64,000 bases of DNA from Arthrobacter sp. U41 (GTDB lineage: Bacteria; Actinomycetota; Actinomycetes; Actinomycetales; Micrococcaceae), in assembly GCF_001750145.1 (NCBI RefSeq), contig NZ_CP015732.1, forward strand, positions 3,100,001 to 3,164,000, read 5' to 3'. Positions 45,339 to 56,371 of the stretch are shown in pieces; position 1 is the stretch's first letter; each line of letters begins with the position of its first letter. A model generated the notes under the pieces. The model saw only the letters and a list, made by a program, of their open reading frames with translations, was not told the DNA's origin and did no database searches. A program made the position numbers and the translations under genes.

Positions 45339-45680
45339 GTGAATGCTGAACCGCCTCCGGCGCCTCAGCCGGCGCCTCAGCCGGCGCCCGGCCCGGCGCC
45401 CACACCGGCCGCCGGCAAGCGCCCGGCGGTCACCCGCGCCGGGATGGTCTGGGTCTCCACGGTAGCTGCCCTGGTGCTGCTGGTCCTCCTCATCGCCTTC
45501 ATCGTGCAGAACCAGGACGATGTCAGGGTACGTTTCTTCACCCTGGAGGGAACCATATCCCTGGGGATGGCCCTGTTCATCGCAGCGGTGGGCGGAGGTG
45601 TCCTGGTCGCCGTGGCCGGTGCGGTAAGAATCATCCAACTCAGGTCCCGCAGCCACCGGACCGTAAGGAGATCACCATGA
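45339..45680 (+). CDS. LapA-domain (DUF1049) membrane protein
   Basis: GTG 45339 with GAGGAG upstream, 113 residues. A Pro/Ala repeat (PAPQPAPQPAPGPAPTP) is followed by the first membrane segment (VWVSTVAALVLLVLLIAFIV), the LapA motif QNQDDVRVRFFTLEGTISL, and a second membrane segment. LapA proteins help assemble lipopolysaccharide machinery in proteobacteria; in actinobacteria the role is unknown. The stop overlaps the next start (ATGA). Confidence 0.85.
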   Translation: MNAEPPPAPQPAPQPAPGPAPTPAAGKRPAVTRAGMVWVSTVAALVLLVLLIAFIVQNQDDVRVRFFTLEGTISLGMALFIAAVGGGVLVAVAGAVRIIQLRSRSHRTVRRSP

Positions 45681-46075
45681 TCGGATGGAACAAGACCGCG
45701 CACGACGTTCAGCCCCGCGTGGCGGGCTGGATCAAACACGTCGCCCAGGACCGCTCGCCCCAGGCGGAAGCGGCTGTGCGATGGGCGCTGTCCCGGCTCG
45801 ACGACGCCAATGTGCCCGAGGTGGCCCACGCGGTGGTCCTCACGCTCACGGGGAATCAGAAGGCCGCGAAACAGGCACGGAAGGCTGCCGAAACGGCAGT
45901 ACACCGCGCCGAGCGCAAACTCAGGCACACAGACCACGGCCACGCCAAGGCATGGCTGGCCGCGGGCCTCCTCACCGCGGCCGCGGCCGCAGGAGTAATC
46001 ATCTGGCGGAGCCTGTCCGGTAGCGGAGAGCCCGAAGCAGCCCAGTCAGGGGACCACCCCACGGACCTCACCTGA
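45677..46075 (+). CDS. Hypothetical membrane-anchored protein, 132 aa
   Basis: Translationally coupled to the LapA-like gene. A mostly helical, Ala-rich soluble part (1-95, with QKAAKQARKAAETAVHRAER) is followed by one membrane segment (AWLAAGLLTAAAAAGVIIW) and a short tail. No family recognised. Confidence 0.7.
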   Translation: MIGWNKTAHDVQPRVAGWIKHVAQDRSPQAEAAVRWALSRLDDANVPEVAHAVVLTLTGNQKAAKQARKAAETAVHRAERKLRHTDHGHAKAWLAAGLLTAAAAAGVIIWRSLSGSGEPEAAQSGDHPTDLT

Positions 46076-46451
46076 CATCAATTCCGGATACATGCCCGGA
46101 ACGGACACCAGCCCGGTTGCCGGTGTGCAGAGGAGTTCTGGACCGACGGCCTGATAGTGGTACCCGCTGCCGGGGTCGAGACCCAAGGAATGCGGGAATT
46201 CCTCGCGCTCTGGCACTGCCGGCCTGGTTCAAGTTCAGGGCCGCGGGCTTCCGGTCCGTCAGGCCCGGCCTGGTTCGGGTACTGGTCAGTACGCTTGCTG
46301 ACCGCGTAGTCTTAGCCCGCATGTGCGTGTCGCGCGTCACAGACACGCAGAACTGAGTCCCTTGCCTGACCAGAGTCTCCGGAATGCAACGTCGCGTCCC
46401 GGACCCGAGGAGAAAGCCGGCGCGGCTCCTTCCGCGTCCAGGAGGACACCC
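46076..46451. other. Gap without a supported gene
   Basis: Nothing recognisable; GGAGGA at 46441-46446 serves the next gene. Confidence 0.4.
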
Positions 46452-46823
46452 ATGACAGGTACATTCGAACTCTTCCACGACGAAGACAAGCACTTCAAAT
46501 TCAGGCTCACGGCCCCCGACGGGACCGTGATGGCCGTTTCCAGGCCATTCCCTGACAAAGCGGCCGCTGTCGCCGGCATCACCGCCGTCCGCGAATACGC
46601 CGGCATGGGCTTGATCACTGATCTCTGCCCCGACATCCCCCTCCACAGACCATCGGCTAAAACCCGGCCCGCGACCCGGACTACCTCCCCGGTATCCACC
46701 GCCGCTCCGCTGACGGCGGCCCGTTCGGCCGGCGCGCTGCCACCCTGGACGGCGACCGGCGCGCCCGCAAGGCCGGGACACAGCACACGCGACCGCGACC
46801 CCCGCCGCCACAGGGCTGCCTGA
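46452..46823 (+). CDS. DUF1508 (YegP-like) protein with low-complexity tail
   Basis: ATG 46452, 123 residues. The N-terminal half is one YegP repeat: MTGTFELFHDEDKHFKFRLT, APDGTVMAVSRPF and DKAAAVAGITAVREYAG. The rest is Ala/Pro/Arg-rich and poorly conserved. Usual YegP proteins have two repeats; this has one. Related copies: the window start and the chimera at 57440. Confidence 0.8.
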   Translation: MTGTFELFHDEDKHFKFRLTAPDGTVMAVSRPFPDKAAAVAGITAVREYAGMGLITDLCPDIPLHRPSAKTRPATRTTSPVSTAAPLTAARSAGALPPWTATGAPARPGHSTRDRDPRRHRAA

Positions 46824-46906
46824 ACCGTTCCAGGGCAGTTCCCCTGGCCGGGGACGGATCGCCCCGGTGACCGGCACGGCGGCAACAGCAACCCATAGGA
46901 GCGACC

Positions 46907-47185
46907 TTGCCCATCAGTGAAACGCAGATCGAGAACGGCACCTTCCGGGTAACCCGCTGGGAACTGGAACCGGGCGATACGATCCCGGCGCACGTGCACG
47001 AGCACGAGTACGTGGTCGTGCCCCTCACCGAGGGCACCCTGTGGGCGACCGCCACGGACGGCACCGAGACCGCCGTCGAACTGAGTATTGGCATAAGCTA
47101 CGCCCGCCCCGCCGGCGCCTCCCGCACCGTCGAAAACCGCGGCACCGCCTGGATCATGTTCGTCGAAATCGAGACGCTTTCCTAG
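46907..47185 (+). CDS. Small cupin-domain protein
   Basis: TTG 46907 with AGGAG six bases upstream, 92 residues. The cupin motif 1 is seen in PAHVHEHEYVVVPLTEGTL, with three His and a Glu for metal; motif 2 is partial (ARPAGASRTVENRG). A stand-alone small cupin; metal and substrate unknown. Confidence 0.82.
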   Translation: MPISETQIENGTFRVTRWELEPGDTIPAHVHEHEYVVVPLTEGTLWATATDGTETAVELSIGISYARPAGASRTVENRGTAWIMFVEIETLS

Positions 47186-47328
47186 CGTCCCCGTGCTTCA
47201 CCCGCGCCGCCGGCCTGCCCCTGTCCCTTCACCGACCGGAGGGCGTACCCTGAGCACACTCTCATACCGGGATCCCATGCCGGGGTTCTGTCGGCATGAG
47301 TTCACACAGGAAGGAAGCAGAGATTGGC

Positions 47329-47577
47329 ATGAGCATCAAGGATCAGTGGGACCGCCTCGATTCCGCCACACGGAAGTGGCTCATCGATAATCCGGGGTGT
47401 CTGATCCTGCCCCGCACCATCACCGCGACTATATGTAAGGAGACGGGCACCGACGAGGGTGACCGGCCCGGCGAGACCGTGCTCTCCCAGGAGGACCGCG
47501 ACTTCATCCAGGCCAAGGCACACGAGGCGGAAGCCCCGCCCCGGGAGTACCGGTTCTTCGACGCAGCACAACCCTGA
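47329..47577 (+). CDS. Hypothetical protein, 82 aa
   Basis: ATG 47329 (MSIKDQWDRLDSATRKWLID); ATG 47296 is an alternative. It has a proline/threonine middle (LILPRTITATICKETGTD) and an acidic helix (LSQEDRDFIQAKAHEAE). Soluble, no recognised family, but coding character is good. Confidence 0.6.
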   Translation: MSIKDQWDRLDSATRKWLIDNPGCLILPRTITATICKETGTDEGDRPGETVLSQEDRDFIQAKAHEAEAPPREYRFFDAAQP

Positions 47578-47868
47578 AAAACCGGGCACCCTTGCCGCCG
47601 GGCAGGGGTGATGCCCGCAGAACCGCCCTGCCGACGGGGGATTCCGGACAGGCCGCCTCGAGAGTAGAGTGACCCGAACCCCCGCTCTGGTATCCGCGCC
47701 CATTCGGAACCCTTCAACAGGAATACGGGCCTGCGCCGGCGGGGCGAGCCAGCATCTGATTTGCGTACACCTGCCGGGAGAACCATGCCGGGACCGGTAC
47801 CTTGCTCCCGGGATTGGATCCGGGCAGAACAGGCCGGCATCACTTAATGAGGAGTGTGTGGGACCTAC

Positions 47869-48129
47869 ATGACAATCACAGCCCCGAGACGCGACCGGCG
47901 ACACCTCCGGGAGTCCGTTCCCGCCCGACCGCCGTCACTGCCCAGCTGCCGTCACTGCGGCACCGACGCCTACCTGGAATTCAGCGGATATGTTCCGGCA
48001 TCCTACGCCCCGGACCGGGACAGCCTGCGGCCTCCGGTCGTCAGCTACGGCTGCAAACACTGCGGCAAACACTACTCCCACCATGCCCCGGAAGACTGGG
48101 CACCGCCGGGCTGGCAGTGGTACGCCTAA
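47869..48129 (+). CDS. Small zinc-ribbon protein
   Basis: ATG 47869, or GTG 47854, which sits closer to GAGGAG. 86 residues with two CxxC pairs: LPSCRHCGTDAYLEF and SYGCKHCGKHYSHH, plus His residues, forming a likely zinc ribbon. Ends WAPPGWQWYA. No named family. Confidence 0.65.
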   Translation: MTITAPRRDRRHLRESVPARPPSLPSCRHCGTDAYLEFSGYVPASYAPDRDSLRPPVVSYGCKHCGKHYSHHAPEDWAPPGWQWYA

Positions 48130-48335
48130 ACGCGCACCGGCCGAACGCGGGCTCCCCGCTGGCGGAGACCGGCGCGCTCCGGTCCCGATGCGCACCCGTG
48201 CACGGGCGACACTGAACGCCTGAATGCTTCCGGTCCCTCGTTGTGGCAGAGGATATCCGGTCCGGTCCGGAGCGGGTGCCGGCGCTGATCCCGCCCCGCC
48301 TCTCAACCGGGACCCCCGATGACAGGGGTGGGCGC

Positions 48336-48554
48336 TTAGCGGAAGTTGAGCAGCGGCCCGGCGATGACAAGGTCAAGGTCGTCGCCCAGGGCGGCGAACG
48401 CCGCGAACATCACCAGCGCCGTTCCGGCCAGCGACAGATCCTTCAAGAACTGGACCTGCTCCATCGCCCGGCTTTGAGGGTAGCTTTCCTTCCCGAAGGC
48501 ATGCATCAGGAAGGCCGTCGGCAGGAGAAAGACGAACAGGATCAGCGCGCCAAG
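48336..48554 (-). pseudogene. DoxX-family membrane protein, C-terminal fragment
   Basis: Minus-strand frame with LGALILFVFLLPTAFLMHAF, then EQVQFLKDLSLAGTALVMFA and a stop at 48336. This is the second half of a DoxX-like four-helix protein (the FLKNLALAGG motif). The N-terminal half is missing; the sequence switches at about 48555 to hsp20 on the opposite strand. Confidence 0.7.
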
Positions 48555-48893
48555 TTGATGCTTAACGATCCGTTCCGCCGGCTGGACCGGCTCGCCGAAC
48601 AGGTGCTGGGTACGGTGGCGCACCCGGCGGCGATGCCAATGGATGCCTGGCGGGAAGGCGATGAATTCGTCGTCGCGGTCGATCTGCCCGGCGTAGAGGT
48701 CGACTCGATCACCTCAACGTGGAAAAGAACACCCTGACCGTCCGCGCCGAGCGGAAGAACCCGGTAGGTGAAGGCACCGAGATGGTCGCTTCCGAGCGTC
48801 CCCGCGGCATCTTCGGCCGGCAGCTGATCCCCGGTGATGCCCTGAAGCCGGACAACGTCAAAGTGTCAAGCCCCGGGTTTTGTGGAGACGTTT

Positions 48894-50124
<1,231 letters not shown>

Positions 50125-50273
50125 CCTTCCGGGTAATCGATGTCTCCATCAAACCCGGTGCGATTCAAAGCAAACTACAACGCCGGCGTCCTGACACTTC
50201 GGATCCCCGTGACCGAAGAGGCCAAACCGCGCAGAATCGCAATTGAAACCAAAGGCGGACCACTGGAGATCGG

Positions 50274-50311
50274 CTTAGCGTGACTTTCCCGAGCATTGGT
50301 CCTCAAGCCCC
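50274..50311 (-). repeat. Tn3-family 38-bp inverted repeat, right
   Basis: Exact reverse complement of 30621-30658; outer end GGGG at 50308-50311. The DUF1206 fragment begins at the next base. Confidence 0.9.
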
Positions 50312-50521
50312 ATAGCCGAGGGAGTCGCACTGTTTCTGGTGGGATTGCTGTTCATCATTGCCACCGTTACCGCCCGCCCTCAGGAGTGCACTGGCCTGGA
50401 TGGCGGGTTGAAGGCGCTGCGCGAGCAGCCCTACGGGGTATATATGCTGACCGCCGTCGGCGCCGGTCTGATCTGCTACGGCCTTTACCTGATGGTGAAG
50501 GCCAAATTCGCGCGGATGTAA
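50312..50521 (+). pseudogene. DUF1206 membrane protein, C-terminal fragment
   Basis: Open in frame from the base after the Tn3-type repeat: GVALFLVGLLFIIATVTA, then GLDGGLKALREQPYGVYMLT and a last membrane segment ending KFARM. This is the third repeat of DUF1206 proteins (normally six helices). The upstream two thirds are lost at the repeat boundary. The missing part is not at the left boundary (30620). Confidence 0.78.
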
Positions 50522-50707
50522 ACTTCCCCCGGCGCGGCCGGCTCCTGCTCCATTGGCGTGAGGGGGAACGGCCGGCCCGCTCGGGACGGCAGCCGCCACG
50601 AGCGCGCCGACAGTCGACGGGGCCGGGCGGTGGGAAGGTCGGCAGGCCTCACCGGAGTTGACCTGCGCGCTGCAGACGTGAACCGTGCCGGTTCCGGACG
50701 CACCTGG

Positions 50708-51010
50708 TCACACCCGGATCCAGATCAATGCGGCCGCAGGTGATTCCAGGACAAAACGGCCCGCAACACTGATACGCCCCGGGCACCGGAAATCCGACAA
50801 CCGGTCCTTCGCACTGACGTGGACGGCTCGACGCCGCACCGTGCCGCGTTGGATTCGCCCGATAAACGGCCCCCCGTCATGCGTTCGGCTGACGGGGTCA
50901 CCGGGATGAAGGATGCTCGCCCGGACCCGCAGCCCGTCACGGTAGGCGTATGAGAATGACACCCGCCCGTCGCCTGATTTCGCATCCGAGGATTGAATGA
51001 GCATCCGCAA
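50708..51010 (-). CDS. Possible small hypothetical protein
   Basis: About 100 residues from ATG 51010 or 51004. A beta-rich pattern with VSFSYAYRDGLRVRASILHP and HDGGPFIGRIQRGTVRRRAV resembles a protein more than random sequence, but there is no recognised family or strong ribosome binding site. The remaining gaps 50522-50707 and 51011-51103 show nothing. Confidence 0.35.
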   Translation of the reverse strand: MRMLIQSSDAKSGDGRVSFSYAYRDGLRVRASILHPGDPVSRTHDGGPFIGRIQRGTVRRRAVHVSAKDRLSDFRCPGRISVAGRFVLESPAAALIWIRV

Positions 51011-51103
51011 AAACCCCTGCGATCGCCGCAGTTCACCGCCATCGGCAGGTCAGGGCCGACCAGCCGATAGCGACTCTTCGCAGACTCCTGCCGCCCGGGG
51101 TTT

Positions 51104-51256
51104 TCAGGTCCTCCTGCGCCCGGCGAAGAAACCGACGGCAGCGAGGATCAACAGCACCACGCCAACCCAGATCAGGAAGTTCAAAGAAGGAACCAGCCCT
51201 CCTCCGAAGAAGAACAGAACCGCAAGGACCACTACGACGATGAGAAGAATGTTCAT
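51104..51256 (-). CDS. Small two-helix membrane protein, 50 aa
   Basis: ATG 51256, with AAAGGCAGG upstream on the minus strand. The sequence is MNILLIVVVVLAVLFFFGGG, a short loop (LVPSLNF) and a second hydrophobic helix ending FFAGRRRT. It has the plan of the small membrane protein at 4514 but is not the same sequence. Confidence 0.65.
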   Translation of the reverse strand: MNILLIVVVVLAVLFFFGGGLVPSLNFLIWVGVVLLILAAVGFFAGRRRT

Positions 51257-51463
51257 GACCGTTACCTGCCTTTTCTTTTTTTGAAACGTTCAACAATGAC
51301 ACTCATAATCGGATGGTCCCACGGCGCCTGGACATGCGGCAGGGTATTGAGGCCTTTTCCTGCAGACCCGGGATGGCCCCGACTCCAGCGGGGCTCCAGT
51401 GGCAGGCGCCAGGAGCGGGACTCCTGTGTTGTCCGTGGCTTGGCCTCGATCCACCGATGATCC

Positions 51464-52126
51464 TTGGATCGGGTCCGGCGTTTTAAACACGAAATGCCCC
51501 GTTGGGGCGAATCCAAGTTGCCGTCTCTGGTCAGCTTAAAGTTGCAGCTAACAGCCCGGAGAGCCGATACGGCCGCGGTGATCGCCGCCGCTGTCGAAGC
51601 CAAAACCGCCACGGGCCATGGGCACCGGAGGATCGCGGCCAGGCTGGGCCGGCCTGTCTCCACGGTGCGCGGCTGGCTGCGCGCTTTCGCCGCTTCCGCC
51701 GGCCCGATCGTCGAAGTGTTCACCGCCCTTTCCCACCGTTACGGCGCGGACGCGGCCGAACTCTGGCCTGCCCCGGCCCCGGCACCGGCCGGGCGGGCGC
51801 TGGCCGGGCGGGCGCTGGCCGCGGCGGCGTACGCGGGCGTGCTTGCAGCCCGGTTTTCCGTCGCCACCCTGGCGTGGCAGAGTGCCGGGCTCGCCGCGGC
51901 GGGCCCGTGGTTCTTCAGCGCGTCCGGGTGGGTCGGGCGGGAGCAACACGAGCTGGCCCTTATGCCTGGTACTCCGGGCCAACCACATCAAACCAGGCAA
52001 ATACAGGACACTACGACGCCCGGCAAAATCTTAGAGATATTTCACTGTTTCACAAGCCGCCCCTTCTTTAAGGTGGGCCCCGATCAAGCTGCGATTTACC
52101 ACCAAAGTGGGCTCAAGTCAGATTGA
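51464..52126 (+). CDS. Helix-turn-helix protein of mobile-element type
   Basis: TTG 51464 start assumed (MDRVRRFKHEMPRWGESKLP). Central HTH: AKTATGHGHRRIAARLGRPV, then STVRGWLRAF. This resembles the HTH proteins found with DUF6431-type elements in Arthrobacter. Residues after about 170 lose that resemblance, so the 3' end may be frameshifted or replaced. Positions 51776-51810 contain a 15-bp GC-rich tandem duplication. DNA binding is likely; role unknown. Confidence 0.5.
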   Translation: MDRVRRFKHEMPRWGESKLPSLVSLKLQLTARRADTAAVIAAAVEAKTATGHGHRRIAARLGRPVSTVRGWLRAFAASAGPIVEVFTALSHRYGADAAELWPAPAPAPAGRALAGRALAAAAYAGVLAARFSVATLAWQSAGLAAAGPWFFSASGWVGREQHELALMPGTPGQPHQTRQIQDTTTPGKILEIFHCFTSRPFFKVGPDQAAIYHQSGLKSD

Positions 52127-52359
52127 CAAAATCACCACAGCCCCTGCGCGTTGCGACTGTCGCTAGAATCTGCCGCGTACTTAGGGGGCTCCGGACAGGC
52201 TGACACATCCGGACGAGCTGGGGGTGATTGAGCTCACTCAATCACCGGGACTTTCTGCTCTGTCCGGCCCGCAGGATACCCGGACATGCTGAAAGTGGAT
52301 TTCTATGCCCTCCTTCCGGGGGGCCAGACGGGAGCACTTTGGGCACGATCTTGGAAGCA

Positions 52360-53034
52360 ATGGAAGGCGACGGCGAAACAAGGCCGGAGAGGCTGAGAGT
52401 CTTCATCCTCGATGACCACGAGTTGGTGCGGCAAGGCCTGCGCGAGGTCCTTGAAGACGAGGGCATGGAGGTGGTCGGCGAGACGGGATCAGCGGCCGAG
52501 GCAGTCCGTCGCATCCCGGCCCTGCGACCCGACGTGGCAGTGCTCGACGGTCGTCTCGCCGATGGGACGGGCATCGCCGTCTGCCGGGACGTCCGCTCAG
52601 TGGACCCTTCCCTGCGCTGTCTGATCCTGACCAGCTATAACGACGAGCAGGCGTTGCGCGGTGCGGTTCTTGCCGGGGCCTCCGGGTACGTGCTCAAAGA
52701 AATCGCCAGCAGCGATCTCGTCTCTGGAGTACGCCGTGTCGCTGCGGGGGAGTCTCTCTACGCCCCTGATGTGGAGGCAAGGGCCCGCGAAGGACTCGCC
52801 ACGGCCCCGCCCGAAGACATGAGGCTGACAGGTCTGACGTCCCAGGAGAGGCGCGTGCTGTTACTAATCGCCGAAGGCCTGACAAACCGCGAGATCGCAC
52901 GGAAAATGTTCCTCGCAGAGAAGACCGTGAAGAACTATGTGTCCTCGCTGCTGGCAAAACTCGGTTTCCAGAGGCGCACCCAGGCAGCGGTGTACGTCAA
53001 GCACGGAACACTCCCTGCGCCCTCTTCCTCCTGA
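52360..53034 (+). CDS. DevR/DosR-like response regulator
   Basis: 224 residues from ATG 52360. The receiver has the normal acid pair (ILDDHELVRQGL), phosphoacceptor Asp63 (VAVLDGRLADG) and switch Lys113 (GYVLKEI). The LuxR-type HTH (LTSQERRVLLLIAEGLTNRE, then IARKMFLAEKTVKNYVSSLL) is very close to mycobacterial DosR, including the AEKTVKNYV recognition helix and the LGFQRRTQAAVY tail. It is expected to pair with a haem-GAF kinase such as the one at 54643, on the same strand 1.6 kb downstream, and to control hypoxia- or NO-type responses. Confidence 0.9.
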   Translation: MEGDGETRPERLRVFILDDHELVRQGLREVLEDEGMEVVGETGSAAEAVRRIPALRPDVAVLDGRLADGTGIAVCRDVRSVDPSLRCLILTSYNDEQALRGAVLAGASGYVLKEIASSDLVSGVRRVAAGESLYAPDVEARAREGLATAPPEDMRLTGLTSQERRVLLLIAEGLTNREIARKMFLAEKTVKNYVSSLLAKLGFQRRTQAAVYVKHGTLPAPSSS

Positions 53035-53693
53035 CGGGGGCACCGGCGGATCCCGGCGGTCGGGCGCGGTGGCGGGGATCCCTGGCCACCCGCCTGTTGG
53101 GCCGCACTTGAGCTGAAAGATGCCCGGCCAAGGACCTTTGTTGCAAGGACCCGGCTTTGAACAGCGGGCTGGGCGCCCCGGTGAGGGCAGCGCCGGACAA
53201 GACGCTCCTGGACTGGGTGGCGGTCGCCGCACCGGCGTTCTTGAGCCGCTGCGTGTACAGCCTTCGGTATCGCCGCCCGGTCACGGTCCACTTCTCAAAT
53301 ATCACCCGGCCGAGGTTGAAAAATCCTCACCCGCACACCAGCGGCGTCGTTGCGCACCGGGCAGGAATCGGCTACTACAACACCTTCCTGCTCTCCATGC
53401 GCCGTCAAGGACAGGCGAGAGATCTGATCACTGCGACCGGGTCTTAGGCCCTGTCTTTCCCCGGCCGGGTCTTTGGCCCCTGTATTGACGCAACGGTTGG
53501 CGCGATGCTTTGGGAAGTGCTGCTCGTGGAATCGGCGCGCGGCGGCCCTGAGTCCGTCGCTCACACAGGGCCGGGCTTCCTCGAAGGATCCTGCTCCGGC
53601 GAGTCGTCGAGCAGCGGCCGTCCCCGTTCGTACGGCACGCAAAATTGCGGGCTGGCGGGCAGGCGCCCAGTACCACCTCTTGAAAGGACTGCC
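53035..53693. other. 660-base gap without a supported gene
   Basis: Open frames on both strands lack family resemblance. The final 20 bases hold the ribosome binding site of the next gene. Confidence 0.4.
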
Positions 53694-53867
53694 GTGGCAG
53701 CCAAGTACCTAGTCCTCGCCGCATACCGCAATGCCGTCGCCGTGGGAGCTGCCCCGGTCTTGCCTGATGCTGTGTCCGCATCGGCCCGGCTTGAGGCGAT
53801 GCGGACCCATCCCTCCAGTTTCCGGCCTACGGCGGTACAGCGCCCCCCGCTGCACCTGGTGTCCTGA
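53694..53867 (+). CDS. Small hypothetical protein, 57 aa
   Basis: GTG 53694 with AAAGGA six bases upstream (MAAKYLVLAAYRNAVAVGAA). It ends one base before the next start, so the pair is probably cotranscribed. No recognised family. Confidence 0.5.
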   Translation: MAAKYLVLAAYRNAVAVGAAPVLPDAVSASARLEAMRTHPSSFRPTAVQRPPLHLVS

Positions 53868-54224
53868 ATGCCGCGGCGGCGAAGCGTTCCCCTGTCGGCA
53901 ATCCCGGGCCTGCCGGCGCATAAGCTCAATGTACTCGTTGGCCTGGACAGCGAGTTGACCTCCGCCCTGATCGGCGTGCGGGGGGCCGTCACCGCGGATA
54001 ACCTCGGGGCGCTGTATGCGGTAGTGCGGCGCACCAATTCCTTCCTCGGGGGCATGGAAATTGTCCTGGATCTCAGCGGAACCACGGCAGATGCGGTGGT
54101 TCTGGAGAGCATCCGCGCCTCGGTTCGCACGGGACTACTGCCGCCCGCATCGGACCCGGCCGGTGCGCCCTGCAGGCTGCGTATCATCGACCCCGTACCG
54201 GCAGGTGGACTCGTCGCTGCGTAG
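53868..54224 (+). CDS. Possible STAS-domain-like protein
   Basis: 118 residues; ATG directly after the preceding stop. The pattern VLVGLDSELTSALIGVRGAV, LGALYAVVRRTNSFLGGMEI and VLDLSGTTADAVVLESIRAS resembles the strand-helix order of STAS domains (anti-sigma antagonist type), but the usual phospho-Ser/Thr site is unclear. It lies between a DevR-like regulator and the DevS-like kinase, suggesting a part in the same signalling group. Confidence 0.5.
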   Translation: MPRRRSVPLSAIPGLPAHKLNVLVGLDSELTSALIGVRGAVTADNLGALYAVVRRTNSFLGGMEIVLDLSGTTADAVVLESIRASVRTGLLPPASDPAGAPCRLRIIDPVPAGGLVAA

Positions 54225-54642
54225 ACCGTCGTGTTCCGGGCAGCCCCCTCCCTGACCTTTTTCAGCGCAGCGGACAGTCCCTTCAGGCTCCGTCCGAGCG
54301 GCAGTCCGGTCCGGTCGGCAGTTACGTCGAAGCCGCTTCGTGATCCCACCGGGCGACGGACCGGCCCTCCGCGGCTGCCGGGGTAGGGTGGCTTCGGGTG
54401 ATTGGCGGAAACGGTCATTCCAGCTGACCCACGATTCGCTTGTTCCCGGTGGTCAGCTGGGTTTGATGTTGCCGCAACACGTGGGTCGGCCATCACCTGT
54501 CCCGGAAGCAGTCCGCGGTCGGGGGGGACAGCGCCGCCACACGGGAGAACTTCATGAACCCAGACTCCAGATTCCCATTCACAACCGCACCCGCGGGTGC
54601 CTTGGCCATCGGGTCTCCTCTTAGCCGGAGAGGTTCCCTCTG
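54225..54642. other. Upstream region of the kinase gene
   Basis: No gene supported. GGAGAGG (54627-54634) precedes ATG 54643. CATTCCAGCTGACC and similar short dyads occur, but none is convincing as a regulator site. Confidence 0.35.
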
Positions 54643-56313
54643 ATGGGGAGAGATCCGCTGAAGCAACGGGTAGAGGATCAGCTGCGTGAGTTGATGGCCC
54701 GGGCCGATGAACTTCTGCACACCCAGGATCAGATGCGGGGACTGCATTCGGCCGTGGTCTCCCTCACCGAGGATCTGGGCCTGGAGACTGTCCTGGACCG
54801 TGTGGTGCAATCGGCGTGCGATCTCATCGGTGCCCGGTTCGGGGCGCTCGGCGTCATCGGCGAGGACCAGGCGCTGAGCCATTTCATCACCGTCGGCATC
54901 GACGAGGACGGAATCCGGATGATCGGTGAACTGCCCAAGGGGCACGGTGTTCTCGGTCATCTGATCCGGGAACCCCAGCCGCTGCGGCTCCACGATCTGG
55001 GCGGGCACCCCATGGCATCAGGCTTCCCGCCCAACCATCCGCCCATGAAGACGTTCCTGGGTGTCCCCGTCAGGGTCCGGGATACCGTCTTCGGGAACCT
55101 GTACCTGACGGAGAAGAAGGGCGGCGAGGACTTCACCGACGAGGACGAGTACCTCGCTGTTGCGCTGGCCGCGGCCGCCGGTGTTGCCATCGAGAACGCC
55201 CGACTGTTCGAGAACAGCGGCCGCCGGCAGGGATGGCTGGAAGCCGGCATGGAAATCAGCGGCAAGCTGATCACGGCGGCGGATCCGGGGGCTGCCGAAT
55301 ACCTCGATCTTGTCGCTGAACGCGCCCTGGGTGTTTCGGATTCAGCGCTGGCAGTCATCGCGGTTCCCGCTCCCAACGGTGTTCTCCGGTGCCAGACCTC
55401 CGTCGGGGCACAGCCGCTGCCTGGAGGGTATGAGCTGCCCCCCTCCGCGGTGGTTTCCGGCGTTCTGGAGACCGGAGACCCGGCGGCGGTGCTGGACCCC
55501 GTGCAGATCTTCGGGGCAGAAGCGGCGCAGAAACTCGGGCCCGTCCTTGTTGCCGCCCTGGGCCACTCCGGCACCAACAACGGCCTGTTGATCCTGGCCC
55601 GTCAGGCGGGGGCCGCCCGCTACCCCGGGTCTGACCTGGAATCCAGTGCCCTGTTCGGATTCCGGATCGGGCTGGCCCTGGACCTGGTCCGGTCCAACCG
55701 GCTGAGGGAAGAACTCATGCTGTTCGCAGACCGGGACAGGATCGCGAAGGACCTGCACGACCTGGTGATCCAGCGCCTGTTCGCCGCCGGTCTGAGCATC
55801 CAGAGTCTGCGCCGATACACGGACAACGCCGTGGCCCATGAACGCATCGCCGCGGCCACTTCGGAACTGGACGCAACGATCCGTGAACTCAGAACCACCA
55901 TCTACTCGCTCCAGGATGGCCAGGGCGGCCAGGAACTGCTGGCCGGCCGGGTCCTGCGCACCATCCAGGAGGGTGCCCGCAACACCGGTTTCACTCCCAA
56001 AGTCCAGCTGATCGGGCCCGTGGACGACGCGGTGCCGGATGACATCGCTTCTCACCTGCTGCCCGTGCTCTCCGAAGGTCTCAGCAATGCCATCAGGCAC
56101 TCCGGGGCGAAAAACATCAGCGTCAGCCTCACGGCCGGCCAGGGTCAGGTGGAGCTGCTGATAACAGACGATGGTTGTGGCTTTGAGAATCCCACGCGGA
56201 TCAGCGGCCTGACAAACATGGAACAACGCGCCGCCTCGCTCGGTGGCAGCTGCACCATCGACAGCACCCCCGGCCACGGCACCCGGCTGATCTGGACTGC
56301 ACCAGCGACCTGA
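54643..56313 (+). CDS. DevS/DosS-like GAF sensor histidine kinase
   Basis: 556 residues. Two GAF domains occupy about 45-190 and 215-355. In the first, His132 (NHPPMKTF) and Tyr154 (NLYLTEK) are 22 residues apart, exactly as the haem-ligand His149 and Tyr171 in DosS. The HisKA_3 phosphoacceptor is His372 in KDLHDLVIQRLFAAGL. The HATPase_c domain has LSNAIRHSGAKN, DDGCGF and a final GHGTRLIW. It is probably a cytoplasmic haem-based sensor of O2, NO or redox state. The intact relative of the broken gene at 496. Convergent with the regulator at 56372; the DevR-like gene is upstream. Confidence 0.93.
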   Translation: MGRDPLKQRVEDQLRELMARADELLHTQDQMRGLHSAVVSLTEDLGLETVLDRVVQSACDLIGARFGALGVIGEDQALSHFITVGIDEDGIRMIGELPKGHGVLGHLIREPQPLRLHDLGGHPMASGFPPNHPPMKTFLGVPVRVRDTVFGNLYLTEKKGGEDFTDEDEYLAVALAAAAGVAIENARLFENSGRRQGWLEAGMEISGKLITAADPGAAEYLDLVAERALGVSDSALAVIAVPAPNGVLRCQTSVGAQPLPGGYELPPSAVVSGVLETGDPAAVLDPVQIFGAEAAQKLGPVLVAALGHSGTNNGLLILARQAGAARYPGSDLESSALFGFRIGLALDLVRSNRLREELMLFADRDRIAKDLHDLVIQRLFAAGLSIQSLRRYTDNAVAHERIAAATSELDATIRELRTTIYSLQDGQGGQELLAGRVLRTIQEGARNTGFTPKVQLIGPVDDAVPDDIASHLLPVLSEGLSNAIRHSGAKNISVSLTAGQGQVELLITDDGCGFENPTRISGLTNMEQRAASLGGSCTIDSTPGHGTRLIWTAPAT

Positions 56314-56371
56314 CCGGCAGCAGGCCGCGCCGACAGAGGCCCCTACTCCCTGACGAATCGAGGTCCCTGAG

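Noticed and set aside
51776..51810. GC-rich tandem duplication in the HTH gene as a regulatory repeat
   Set aside because: Only two copies of about 15 bases inside an Ala/Gly-rich coding stretch; likely slippage.
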